Assembly: GCF_043290135.1 (NCBI RefSeq)
Contig: NC_134710.1
Location: 284,498,276 to 284,562,275 of the forward strand
Direction of reading: 5' to 3'
Source: Rhipicephalus microplus
Lineage: Eukaryota; Arthropoda; Arachnida; Ixodida; Ixodidae
Length of the DNA stretch: 64,000 nucleotides
The notes beneath the pieces are model-generated. The model did not search any database, was not told the DNA's origin, and worked only from the letters and a program-made list of their open reading frames with translations. Of this stretch, positions 33,475 to 45,482 are shown one piece after another (the first letter of the stretch is position 1; every line of letters begins with the position of its first letter). The translations under genes were made by a program, and so were the position numbers.

Positions 33475-33766
33475 GGCATTTGGCTACTTATGCGCTGAGG
33501 CTACCGCAGTCGTCTGCTCAGCCCAGGGAGAACAGTGACCGACAGATGATATTAATTCAGCCTTGAAATCAGAAACAACCACTTAAAAATACCAAACTTG
33601 CATTTATTCGGGTTCATGTGGAAATAAGTTGTTATAAGAGCATCAAAATAGATACTCCGGTTTTAATGTAACAGGCGACGCTTAGTGTAGCTGAAGCGTG
33701 TTTACTTGAAACGTGTGTTTTCATACGGGAACATTTGCAGACGAAGAGAGAGCTTTGCTTGAAGTC

Positions 33767-34846
33767 ATGACTGGACGCAAACGAGGATCACACTTTAAGA
33801 ACCCCGACGAACCACGTCGAAAAAACAGCAGAGTATCGGTGGTCGACAGGGTTAGGATTGTGGACGTTTACAGGCGTGGTGGTGACTTAAAGCAACTGGC
33901 CGACGTTCTAGGCATCAACATTAAAACAGCAAGATTGATTGCCGCTACCAACAGAGAAACATCAAAGCATGGTGGGTGTTCAAAAAGGAAGTTTGGAGAT
34001 GACGTCGTGAGTACTTTGAGACAAATTGTCGACGAAAACTGTACATTTACATTGAAGCAAATAAAGGAGGCCCTGGAGAAAGAAATGCCAGGAGTAACAA
34101 TCAGTGCAAGCAAAGTCGACCGCTTGCTGGATGCCCACTGCTACTCGTTGAAGCTAGTGACGCAGAGGCCCACAGATCGCAACCGTGACGATATCAAGCA
34201 CAGCCGCTTGCTGTACGCCCTATATGGCTGCAGTCTGATGGACCGCGTGTTTGCCGCTTGTATTTAGATGAGACTTACTTCAATATCTGGTGTTCCAGGA
34301 ACTTCGGCAGGGCAGCTAAAGGACAACCAGCTGTGCACATGACCACAATGACAAAAGGGAGTGAACTTGAACATTATTGCATGCATGCCCACAAATGGAG
34401 TTATTCACTGTAATGTGGTGGACAAAGTTCATTGGGTTGTTTTTAATGACTTCCTCAGTGATGTTTCGGCCCACGTAGAACGTGATGAGCCAAATACCAA
34501 AGCTGTATTTCGTTTTGATAATTCACCTGCTCACGCTCGAGCAGAACAGGCGGCTTTGGCTAACTTCATGCACTCTATTAAGCGCCTGCCAGCGTACAGT
34601 CTCTTCTTTAACCCTATAGAAGAAGCCTTCTCGAAATCGAAGTCACACGTGAAGGCCTACCTGAGCGAACGTCGTAATTTAGTTTTAGTGACACCGCAAG
34701 GCATGACGAAAAAGGAGCACAGGCGTTCTTTGCTGCTGGATGCGGCTCGCCACTCCATGCAACAAATACAACGCGTGGACTGCGCGGCCTTTGATCGGCA
34801 CAATTTCTCTTTCGTGCCTGCCGCTTTGCGTGAATATGACTTGTGA
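33767..34846 (+). pseudogene. IS630-Tc1-mariner transposase of element D, frameshifted
   Basis: The ATG at 33767 opens MTGRKRGSHFKNPDEP. A helix-turn-helix region (RVRIVDVYRRGGDLKQLADV onward) is followed by a second DNA-binding part. Catalytic residues lie in three frames: YLDETYFNIW at about 34258-34287 (first Asp), FRFDNSPAHARAE at about 34510-34548 (second Asp) and FFNPIEEAFSKSK (Glu, 33 residues after the second Asp by my count). Frameshifts near 34255 and 34360 break the gene; the last part ends with a stop at 34844-34846. LDE.FN, FDN.PAH and NPIE are family signatures. All catalytic residues remain, so it was inactivated late or by the shifts alone. Confidence 0.85.
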
Positions 34847-34974
34847 ACATTCGTCTCTGAGCCATATGAGACAGTTCTGTTTTAATAAATACACTAACCT
34901 GTGCCTATGTTGCTTCTCTTGAATAATTAGTAGTAATCACTCTTGTTTTCCTGTATATGTATATGTATGTATGT

Positions 34975-35214
<240 letters not shown>

Positions 35215-36059
35215 ATAGAGAGGGGGGACAGAACAAATAATTTAGTGATTGCACTGAATCCACAAGCTTCCAATGTGCGATGTGAGGCGTAATGCCACGC
35301 GAAAAAAAACACGTACACACAAAAAAAAGAAAGCTAGGCCCAAGGTCAGTTGCGTGTTATTATCATTTTGTTCCCTCTGTGTTCGTTTCATCGCAACTAA
35401 CAAGCTAAACGAACATTCAGTACTGTTCGTATCATTCGAGACATTTAACTTTGTTTGAATAAAAAAATAAGAGCATACAATAATGTAAAATAAAACTTCT
35501 ATTGCCACATCAGTATGATCCGTATACGTTTTATGTTGACTACAGGAAAAAAAAAACATTGGAATTCTCTAATTCACAGTGCGTGCCGCGCGATGGCTTC
35601 CTAATTTCTTAATTATGTAGCAGTCTTTGACCCATCCCTGCCCGCGACCATGCTTTTAATCTCTTAGTATCCGTTCCGGCACTCCAATAAACATAGTGTG
35701 TCGTTCGCATTACATGACCTGTCCTGGTCATATAATGTTGTAGTGTGTACCAAAGCCAATTATGAGCTTCAGTGACGGATACATAATTTCATTGCACTGT
35801 AAAATATTCAGTAATATGTTCCTGCGTTTTTTTCGTTTTCATTAAATTTATTTCACCTGGGCTAAGCACTCATAATGCAAACTTGCGCATAGCGAAGTAT
35901 AAGCACTCCAAACATGGCTTAAGCGAACCACGGCAGTAATTTTTTTCAAGAATACTATCAGTGAATACAAATATTAATGATTGATTCTACCTTCCGACTA
36001 TTGTATTTTATACTGTAGGAATTGCATTTCAATTTCACTGCCGCTTTTACGCCCCGTAT
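35215..36059. other. Right interior of transposon D, no gene
   Basis: AT-rich filler between the microsatellite and the right inverted repeat. Nothing recognised. Confidence 0.5.
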
Positions 36060-36287
36060 TTTGGTTTTTGTGCCTGGATTAAACTGACGGGCACCTGAAT
36101 TAAAGTCATTGGCACTTGGATTAAACTCAATGGCACGCGGCCTGAGTGAGCTGGCGCTTGGATTAAATATGTTGGCGCTTGGATTAAATGTTTGGCACAT
36201 GGATTAAATAGCTCAGCGTTCAGATTATTTCAATGGCGTGCTGATTATTTAGGCTGGCACTTGGATTAAAGTGAGCGGGAAAACCTG
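36060..36287 (-). repeat. Right inverted repeat of transposon D
   Basis: On the plus strand, TGGCACTTGGATTAAA-type units alternate with variable spacers up to GAGCGGGAAAACCTG. It contains one more unit than the left arm (TTGGCGCTTGGATTAAA occurs twice in a row). Confidence 0.85.
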
Positions 36288-36289
36288 TA

Positions 36290-36716
36290 GTAGCATTTAC
36301 GAGATGCTCCTAAGATACCAGTGGCTACTATTAATTAGAATTTTTTCTGCTCCGTAAACATTTATGGCTGCTCCAAAGTAGTACTCTTCTTGTGAAATGT
36401 CAAATGTCACTTTCCTCACTCATAGGGTGCACGCCTTCGGACATTCAGAATAAAGTATTCTCAAACCAAACTTCCATCACTGTGGCTTTTTTTTTCAATG
36501 ACCAGGAATGCTTGAAGCATGTGTTTAAAGCACAAAGAGTTCTCTGGAAGATTATTCAGCAATAAAAAGTTTTTTTTTTGTAATAGTTTACTTGAGTGAA
36601 TTCTGACCTGAAGGGACAGACAAAATCAGTTGGTATATTTAGTAGGTTAAAAGGAAGAAAGCACATCATTTACTCATTTACCAGCATTTGCCGTAGTATT
36701 AGCGTGTTCTTCATAT
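36290..36716. other. No gene seen
   Basis: AT-rich spacer between transposon D and element E. Nothing recognised. Confidence 0.5.
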
Positions 36717-36907
36717 TGCCACTTGGCCGCTAGTTACGGCGAGCGCAAGCAATGGCTGCCCGCGAGAATGGAAGACGATGTTCTGGGGCAGCGCGTGCTC
36801 TGGCTAGTTTTTGTTGATTATTCAAGCAGCCATCTTGCCAGTTTTCGGTGCATCTTCGCGCGCCGGCTTAGTTCTTCCAAGTTGAAGACATTTTGTAGCA
36901 CGTGACA
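36717..36907 (+). repeat. 5' LTR of element E
   Basis: Runs from TGCCACTTGGCCGCTAG to GTAGCACGTGACA. It matches 43342-43527 with scattered changes and a few short indels. Inverted ends TGCCAC/GTGACA. Confidence 0.88.
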
Positions 36908-36909
36908 TC

Positions 36910-36929
36910 TGGTGGAGCTGCTGGGTAAC
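36910..36929 (+). promoter_or_regulatory. Primer-binding site of element E
   Basis: TGGTGGAGCTGCTGGGTAAC lies two bases after the LTR and differs from the element C site only by a CG/GC swap. Confidence 0.6.
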
Positions 36930-36941
36930 CCCCAGCTGATG

Positions 36942-37863
36942 TTCCAAACACCTCCAGGTAGCCCTGTACCTGCAGTGACAACACCTGTTCACCGCTCAAG
37001 CCGAAGACTCGGAGGATTACCTCCTGAGCGTGGACCTCTTCCCGAGATGACGTCTGTCACACCCCCGAACACTAGGGAAGGTGCTGCAGCCTCAAACGCA
37101 CAGGAAAGCGCTACAGCCGCGCCTCATACGCTGTGGTAGCCACGTGTGCCGAAGGTGTTCAATGGTTCCTACTTGGAGGATGTCGAAGACTGGCTGGCTC
37201 AGTGAACGGGTCTCGGATTACAATGGTTGGACCGACTTCTACAAAATGAGGAACGTGTATTTCAGCTTGGAGGACGGCGCTCGTACTTGGTACGAAAACC
37301 ATATGAGCCTTTTCCCTCGTTGAGCGTCTTTCGGCGATACTTGCTGGCAAGTTGGGCTAATCCCGATTGCCGTGAACAAGCCGAGCGATCGATTCAGTCG
37401 CGCCTCCAAATGCCGAATGAAAGTGTCATGATGGACGTCAAGGACATGACGAGCCTCTTTCGTCGAGCCGACGCCGACATGGCAGAAGAAAACAAGGTCC
37501 GTCATTTATTGCGAGGAGTGAAGGATCAGCTTTTTGCTGGCCTCGTTCGCTGTCCCCCAAAGACCGTGGAGGAATTTTTGACTGAAGCCACAACCACGGA
37601 GCAAGTGCTGCAGCAGCGCTCTACTGTATACGACCGGCAAGTGAGTGCTGCTTCCTCAATAGGTCAGATCAGAGGTGCGGCCGGCAAGCAACATCAATGT
37701 CGAGTCTCTCTGCGACCTCCTTCGATCGGTGGTGCCCGACGAACTACAAACGATTCAGTGCCAGTCCCAACCTTCTGCAGGGTCTATTTGCAGCCTTGTC
37801 AGAAACGAAGTACGACAGGCTCCCCAAGTGCCGCCTTCCAGCTATCCCAGACAACACTCTATG
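36942..37863 (+). pseudogene. gag pseudogene of element E, capsid part
   Basis: A Pro/Thr-rich start (MFQTPPGSPVPAVTTP region) leads to RVPKVFNGSYLEDVEDWLAQ with a stop right after it, then a capsid region: ARTWYENHMSLFPR, FRRYLLASWANPDCREQAER, VKDMTSLFRRADADMAEENK and FAGLVRCPPKTVEEFL. Frameshifts occur near 37215, 37320 and 37660. The gene is interrupted at 37863 by a 1.4-kb insertion and resumes near 39305. Confidence 0.78.
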
Positions 37864-39298
37864 TCCTAAGGTCGTCCTCATATGGTACAATCGTCATCGC
37901 GCAGTTATCATTGACCTTAGTACTTACTGCAGAGGACGACACAAGCTGGTTTGATCCAGAAACGTCTTTCCGAGTGTTTTATGAGGACAACAATTGGTCC
38001 GGAAAAGGTCCTGTCAAGGATCTTTTGGGGATCACAAAAGCATTGCACTGTGCACTTAGATATAATTCCTCAAAACCTTTGCGCACCAAGTAGATGCACT
38101 TCATATGTTAAAACGTTCTCCCCACATTCGTTTCATACAGTTATAAAGTTATTGTATATTTTACCTTGTTTGTTTCTTTTAATTTTTACAGAAAACATTC
38201 AAATTGTGCATTACGCTTAATGAGACACGCGTAAATAATTGGCTTGGGTATCGAACCTGGTATTGCGAAGTGTACATTTGAAACAGTGTGTTCTTAAATG
38301 TCGCAACCTTAAATTAGTCATTATACGCGGTTGTAGCGTGTAATAACAAACTAGCAGCTGGCAACCATTGACCATGCGGCACCATTGTGGATAGTCAAGT
38401 AGCCAAGCCATTCCAAGCCAACTGATTGTCAAAATGGGGTCTGTCAGGAAAGGTGCTGTGTACTATTGAAGGTTCCTGTCCTTTGTTGTTTGTGTGCATG
38501 GTTAAAAGTGAGATATGTGTGAGAGTGTAAGTCGTAGGTGACGGCGGTAGGTAAATTGCGGTGTTGATGGGCGCACTGGGCTGCTCAACGTTCAGGCTGA
38601 TCATGGATGTATTGTCACCAGCCGACCGCGGCGAGGAGTGGTTCGAAGCATTCTGGAACACCAGTCGATCGCGATCAATTGTGCTTTCAAGCAGCCTGGT
38701 CCCAACGTGAAAAGGATCGATTTCTGCATCTGACACATGGCCCGACCACGGGCAAGTCAAGTCGAAGCCCATGTCGAGTGTACTGGTAGGCTGTCATAGC
38801 GGAGCCTATAACACTCGAATGCCTGACAAAGCTGTCAGTTGTGATTAATTACTGTTAAATAAATTTCAGTCAGCAAGCATTATTTTTCACCTCTCTGTTG
38901 ATTGTTACAGTATATATACGCGAGACCTCGCAGATGTTTTTTAGATGTATGAAAATATCACAAAAACAAGTAAATTCTAACTAGTAACACTGCCCACAGT
39001 ACCGAACAGGCCACGCAATCGTTGTTCTGAAAAGATACTGAAAAAGTCCTGAAGTGTTGTTTTTAGGATGTGCTCAGGTTGTTATGTGTATGAACAAGGA
39101 GACGGGACTAGTGCCGTTCTACTACCATAAGAGGACATTCTGAGGACGTCATATTGTCCTCACGGAGGCATACTGAGGACGTCCTGAGATTGTGTTTGTG
39201 TTCTCTGGGATGTCCCGTCTGTCCCGACGGAGCCACATTGTGCATCATACGCAGAAGCTGTCAGCCGATATATTCCTGCTTCACCGCGCTTCGTTAAT
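37864..39298. mobile_element. Unidentified 1.4-kb insertion in element E gag
   Basis: TCTATG ends the left gag part (37858-37863) and starts the right one (39299-39304), suggesting a 6-bp target duplication. The insert has no clear inverted repeats. It contains a minus frame of 125 residues (38395-38772) with no domain I know, and a patch rich in GAGGAC/GTCCTC motifs at 39125-39190. Its class is unknown. Confidence 0.5.
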
Positions 39299-39304
39299 TC
39301 TATG

Positions 39305-39666
39305 CCTCAGGATGCACTTCCTTCGTTGCAGCCAATTCAGCACTTAGAAAATCGACAGGCGCGTCCCAAAAAATCCGACGTATGGCGCACACCGGACCGA
39401 CGACCACTGTGTTATCACTGTGGTGAAGCTGGACATGTGTACCGGGAATGTCCCTATCGTCGCCTCGGACTACAGGGTTCTGCCGTTGACGCACCACGGC
39501 CAAGATTCGGTGAAAGACCGAGAGATATTCAAGATTACCTCTCACAGCAGCGCACGCCACTGCGGCAGCATTTGCGGTCCCCATCCCCAAGACCATCTTC
39601 TCCAAATTTTCTGAGCTTCCCAGGGGCGGCGCCGGCGCGCTTGCCAAGCCCTAGGCGGGAAAACTA
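39305..39666 (+). pseudogene. gag of element E, zinc-knuckle part
   Basis: The frame resumes and reads through CYHCGEAGHVYREC, an intact CCHC knuckle at about 39410-39451, followed by an Arg/Pro/Ser-rich tail (RSPSPRPSSPNF) and a stop at 39664. The knuckle packages genomic RNA in Gag proteins. It is cut from the capsid part by the insertion upstream. Confidence 0.78.
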
Positions 39667-39789
39667 ACGACAGCGACCTTCGGGAGTAAGGCCGCTTACA
39701 CTCGACGCAAGCAAGGCCTCCCACCGACGCAAGCACGGACACGGAGCGATTCCCCGACGACAGCGACGAATGCCAGAAGCAGGTTTTTT

Positions 39790-40236
39790 TTAGATATACA
39801 TGTAGTAGTTGATGGTCACCACGATGTTAGCCCATTATTGGACACAGGTGCGGACTACTCGATCATAAGCGGGAAACTAGCAGCGCACATAAAGAAAGTT
39901 GTTACGCCTTGGTACGAAGCACAAGTTTGTACTGCCGGCGGGCACGTAGTCACCGAAATCGGCATGTGCCCTATCAGAGTGAGCATTTGGGGACATACGT
40001 TTCTCGCCAGCTGCCTCGTACTTCGTGACTGTTCTCAAGACCTAATCCTGGGAGTCGACTTTTTGCGGGAGCACGGCGCTATTATCAATCTTCGAGAGCA
40101 TACCATGACATTTCCGACAGCTGGATTCTCCGACAAATCTGATGACATTCGTGACAGCACGCTTCGCGTTTCTGTCGACAGCATCACGTTGCCTCCGTGT
40201 TCAAGCGTCCTAGTCTGGCAAGTTACGGGATGGTGA
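39790..40236 (+). pseudogene. Aspartic protease of element E
   Basis: The catalytic DTGA is at 39841-39852 in LLDTGADYSIISGKL, and DLILGVDFLREHGAIINL follows about 70 residues later, as in Ty3 proteases. The frame is open from 39838 to 40236, so the domain itself is nearly intact although the polyprotein around it is broken. Confidence 0.8.
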
Positions 40237-40255
40237 GAGTGTCGCCGAAGGCTAC

Positions 40256-43200
40256 TTGACGCTTTTGTTCGCGCTAGGTGTCTACGCTGCAAGCAGCCTC
40301 GTCACGCGTTATGACAGACACTCTGACCTACTTGTAACTAATTTCAGTAACGAGTACCGGCACCTGTTTCGTGACACCGCCATCGCTTTCGTCTATCCTA
40401 TCGCAGACGTTTCTGAATGCTTCGCATCTACATTAGCTGACGATGGGCTTCGACCGACACCAAGCGACGTGACTTCGCTACTTGCAAAAGTTGATGTCAA
40501 CTCGACCCTGTTGGAACAACAACAGACCGAGGTACGTGAACTGCTATATCAATTTAAAGAGTGCTTCGTGTCCACCTCGAAGGTTCGTCAGACACTGATA
40601 ACCAAACACCGAATAATTACGTATAATGACGCCTCGCCCATAAAACAACACCCTTACCCCGTTTCGCCAAAAGAACGTGAAGTGATAAATGCTCAAGTCG
40701 AAGAGATGTTGCAAGATGACATTATCCAACTTTCGAAAAGTACCTGGTCATCTCCGGTCGGGCTCGTGAAGAAAAAGATGGATCACTGCGCTTCTGCGTG
40801 GACTACAGGAAACTTAAGAGCGTGACTAAAAAAGACGTCTATCCGCTGCCTCGCATCGACGATTCCCTCGGCAGACTGCGGCAGGCCAAGTAATTTTCAT
40901 CAATAGACTTGAAAAGTGGCTACTGGCAGATCGAAGTTGATGAGCGAGATCATGAAAAAAATGCCCTCATTACACCGGATGGCCTATATAAATTCAAAGT
41001 GCTTCCCTTCGACCTGTGTTTTGCACCTGCAACATTCCAGATAATGATGGACACTGTTCTTACCGGTTGAAAGTGGCACACGTGCCTAGTTTATCTGGAT
41101 GATGTTGTCGTGTTTTCTGCCACCTTTGAGGAGCAGCTGAAGCGTCTGTAGAATGTGCTGGAAGCGCTCCGCTCTGCTAACCTGACACTGAAGCCAGAAA
41201 AATGCCACTTCGGTTACAAGGAACTTGAGTTTCTCGGCCATGTTGTCAGTGCGGATGGTATTCGACCAGACCGTAACAAATGTACCGCCGTGGCCTCATT
41301 TCCTGTTCCACGTGATAAGAAGGCAGTACGTCACTTTCTAGTGCTCTGCGCATACTATCGCCGCTTAATAGCCAATTTTTCTAGGATTGCTGAACCGCTC
41401 ACTCGACTCACTCGTGAAGATGTTTCATTCGTCTGGGAGGAAGAACAGGACGCAGCTTTCTCTGAACTGCGGGAGCGTTTGCAGACACCACCAGTTCTCG
41501 CTCACTTTGACCATGACGCTGATACTGAAATTCATACTGACGCCAGCAACGTGGGTCTTGGTGCTGTCCTCGTACAACAACACGAAAGCATAGAGCGAGT
41601 GATAGCGTACGCTAGCCGCACTCTTTCTCGCGCCGAGGTCAGCTACTCCACGTCAGAGAAAGAGTGCCTCGCTGTTGTATGGGCCACGATGAAATTCAGG
41701 CCTTACCTTTACGGACGCCACTTCAAGGTAGTGACCGACCATCATTCGTTGTGCTGGTTAGCCAACCTATGGGACCCGTGTGGGTGACTGGCGCGATGGA
41801 GTCTTCGTCTGCAGGAATACTATTTCACGATCGCTTACAAATCGGGCCGCAAGCACGAAGATGCTGATTCATTATCCCGTGCACCTGTCGAAGTTTGTGG
41901 CCACGACACTGAGGATGACGGTGGTTTTCTTGGGGCTCTTACTACAACAGATCTGATTACAGGACAGTGCGCGGACGATGAAATTCGCACAGTTATCGAA
42001 AACCTTGAAAGACGTAACTCTTCCATACCTCGGTGTATTTCTGGAAGTTTGTCGTCATTCTGTCGGCGAGATGGGGTCCTGTATAAAAAAAACTCCAACG
42101 GCAATGAGAGAACCTATCTTCTAGTGCCAACTGACATGCGTGACGACATTCTTCTTGCCTGCCCACAATGAGCTCACATCTGGTCTCTTAGGTTCCTCTC
42201 GCTCGAGTTCGACAAGCGTACTACTGGCCTAAGCTTTCTGCACCCGTTAAGCGATACGTGAAAAGCTGCCGGGAATGTCAATGCCGCAAATCCCCGCCAC
42301 TGAAGCCCGCGGGGCTTCTTCAACCAATAGAACCACCCAGAGGGCCATTTGATCTTATAGGAATGAATTTACTGGCGTCCTTTCCACTATCATCTGCCGG
42401 CAACAAGTGGATCGCAGTGGCCACCGACCATTTGACAAAGTAGGCCGAAACAAAGGCACTACAACGCGCTACGACTTTTGACATCGCCCAATTCTTTATG
42501 GACCAGATCGTTCTTCGACATGGCGCCCCGTTGTGCGTAATCACAGGCAGAAGAACAGCATTCACGGCCCAGCTCATTCATGACTTATTCAAGCTCAGCT
42601 ACAGGAACCATCGCAAGACCACGGCATATCAGTCGCAGAGCAACGGCTTGACAGAGCGACTCAACAAGACCATCGCAGACATGTTATATATATACGTAGA
42701 TGTCCAGCAGAAGACCTGGAACCAGGTGCTACCGTACGTCACATTCGCGTACAATACTGCTGTCCAGGAAACTGCGTGATTCACGCCTTTCCGTCTTGTC
42801 TATGGACGTGAGGTTCAGACCATGCTGGATGCGATGCTTCCACACAATTGCGACGCTTTGATCACTCCTGATACTGTGCAGCTTACCCAGTACGCTGAAG
42901 AAGCATGCCAGATAGCACGCCTACACATTACGCACCAGCAGAATACAGACGCATGTCGCTACAACGCTCGCCATCGACAAGTTGAATACCATCCAGGCGA
43001 TCAAGTTTGGGTGTGGACTCCAGTCCGATGCCAGGGATTGTCAGAAAAACTGCTCAGTCGCTACTTCGTACCATACAAAGTGTTGTGACGCATGAGCGAT
43101 CTGAACTACGAGGTAGCCCCTGACGGTGCCTTCTCGCCACGGCGGCGAAGGCACCCCTTGGAGATTGTGCACGTAGTGCGACTGAAGCCGTACTTCACGC
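40256..43200 (+). pseudogene. pol pseudogene of element E (RT, RNase H, integrase)
   Basis: Reverse transcriptase runs from about 40640 (HPYPVSPKEREVINAQVEEM) through VYPLPRIDD and SSIDLKSGYWQ to an intact YLDD (CLVYLDDVVVFS, about 41088-41123). RNase H at about 41500-41780 keeps IHTDAS, STSEKE and VTDHHSLCWL. The integrase zinc region ends VKSCRECQCRKSPP. In the core the first catalytic Asp is Asn (42366-42368) and the second is Gly (42546-42548); the Glu of NGLTERLN (42654) remains. The C-terminal part ends EIVHVVRLKPYFTR near 43203. In-frame stops lie near 40890, 41070, 41150, 41787, 42443, 42779 and 43088, and a frameshift near 40780. Confidence 0.87.
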
Positions 43201-43341
43201 GGTAGTGCGACTGCGGATGAACCTTATTGCTGGTTTTGTGTAAGCGCGTATTTTGTGTTGGTTCGCCCCGACTTTTCCTTAGTACTTTCCGAGGATCAGA
43301 GCGATACCCCCCCCCCTCTTTTCTTTTCTGACGGGGAATAA

Positions 43342-43527
43342 TGCCACTTGGCCGCTAGTTACGGCGAGCACAAGCCATGCCTGCCCGCGAGAATGGAAGA
43401 CGATGGTGTGGGGCAGCGCGTGCTCTGGTTAGTTGTTGAATATTGAAGCAGCCATCTTGCCAGTTTTCGGTGCGTCTCCCCGCCGGCTTAGTTATTCCAA
43501 GTTGAAGACCTTTTGTTGCATGTGACA
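43342..43527 (+). repeat. 3' LTR of element E
   Basis: Runs from TGCCACTTGGCCGCTAG to GTTGCATGTGACA. It is preceded by GACGGGGAATAA, the likely polypurine tract. Confidence 0.88.
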
Positions 43528-45409
43528 GTATATATTATATGTTGAAAGGGTGAAAACTGCATTTCACTGCCTAAGCTTAGCAGACAAACATGAGTTTTCA
43601 AGCAGGAAATAAACTATCCCATCTTTCCTTCTCGTAATAAGAAAACATGAAGCCAGAAAACAATAAAATTTTCATCTGATGTTGCACAACCCTCTTATGA
43701 AGCACTTCAGCTCTATAAAGAAGAAAATATGTCCTATATACAACTGCCAGTGCACTTACTGTCCTCTATTGATCGAGGGACTTCTCAGTAACCTCGAATG
43801 GGATGTTGACACATATAAGATGGACCACTTTGCTTGCCTGTCCTGCTATACATGTGGTTCTCTGTAATGCCGAGAATATGTGAAGCAGCTTCTTGTCACT
43901 AGCTCAATAAGTGATATAAATTTTTGCTTGGAAGTGCACTCTTGGTTAGACTTGAAGAGGTGTGTCATTGTTTTCATTTGCTCTAACTTGCCCTTTGTGG
44001 TCCCCACTTTTTGACGCAGGTTATGATAAGCATGAGTAAGGTTGGTCCCGACTAGGTTACCGTGAACGCTGCGTTGGTATTGTTCTATCTCAAATCGCGC
44101 AGCCTAGGGAGTGCTTGAACAAATGTTGCCTTAAAAAAGAAAGAAAGAAAAGCATGCATTTCAATGGGACAAAAGCTGTCATTATTCCATGTGAGCGTAT
44201 CCGTTCTTGTGCGAAAATCTTCCTGGGGCATGTAAAAAGAAAACGATTGAAGATGATGATGTGTGATTAATGCATTCACTGTTCGTCAAGCAACGGGTTG
44301 CAGTGCGAACTTGACACGAAGACAAAAGGAGGCACGAAGAACACGTGCACACCTACGGTAAATGCAGGAGAGTTGGACGCTACTGCTACTATCAGAACCA
44401 TCGTTTAATCCCCAATTGAGGTCAGGCGCATGCTAGAGGACCAGCCAAGTTCAAATTATATAGCAGAGTATATTTTCAGTCAAATTAATATAACTTTTGT
44501 CCCATGAAGTTGTATTTTCTGGGATTATAGGTGTGCTATTTTATTTAACCAGTATTCTGTCTATTTGCTCTAAAAAAGTCACTGAACAAGTTTTTCCAGA
44601 ATGCTCAACAGCATGACAATAATTCTGCATCATCAACTGAGATATGGAGTGCTCTTAAAATGGTTTGGTTTCATAAGGTTTGCAATCAAATGAAATATTT
44701 CTAGCTCTTCCCAAGAGCCGAAAAATAAATATTTATGTCCTTGAATGTAAATGCAACTTGCTTCTCCTGAAGGTTGTGAAGTTACCTGGTCCTGATTTCT
44801 CCAAAATTGAAAAATTTGCTACTCGGAAGTGCTCCAAAATGCAGATTTTTCTGCTCCAAAGTGCTCCAATGTGTAAATTTTTTAGTTCCAAAAATTGTTC
44901 CAAATCAGCAGACCTTGGTAGCATCACTGTATTTGTTTCTAGCAAACTTATCGAAAACAAAAAAAAAATTTACTGTTTTGCTTGTCAGCCTTTTTTGTCC
45001 AATCTTTGCTGCTGTTATGCAGTTGGCTTGTACAGTTATATAATCTATACTTATTACTATCCATCCCACAGGAAATGTGTGGTTTGGGAAAAATGCATTC
45101 AGTCATTCATTTCCAGATGTCTCAGAAGAATTGTCATTTGGGCTAGTTGAAATTGGTAATGTATGTTGGAGCGGATGGCACAAACAAATGGGGGCATTAG
45201 AAGTATTACACATCATATCACATCATCAGTGCTGTGTGGTCTCTAGTACTTCCAGTGTCCTCGCTTTTTCTGCTGCCCATTCCAAAATGCATGCAGATGT
45301 TTCATGCACCATGAATTACTCGTTCACAGTAATACTCGCAAAGTTAGTGGACCTTTTGTTAAGGCGAGTCTAGCGTGTCCTCCAATTGGTTTTTCTGTTC
45401 CTTTCTTAG

Positions 45410-45482
45410 CCCCAGGAAGCACATTGCTTAGTCCAATCTATGGTTCTCTTGGTAGAAAAAGCTCTCAAACGACGCCAAAAAG
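45410..45482 (+). other. Candidate exon, 73 bp
   Basis: A pyrimidine-rich acceptor (TTTTTCTGTTCCTTTCTTAG) precedes it and a strong donor AAAAAG|GTAAGC follows it. Two of the three frames are open, one reading PGSTLLSPIYGSLGRKSSQT. No domain recognised. Chance splice signals are quite possible. Confidence 0.25.

Larger units (their letters stand above)
36717..43527 (+). mobile_element. LTR retrotransposon E (Ty3/Gypsy), full length but decayed
   Basis: LTRs of 191 and 186 bp flank gag, protease, reverse transcriptase, RNase H and integrase in Ty3 order. A primer-binding site follows the 5' LTR. A 1.4-kb unrelated sequence interrupts gag. The flanks (CATAT before, GTATA after) do not give a clear target duplication. 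At least seven in-frame stops lie in pol. Confidence 0.88.
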
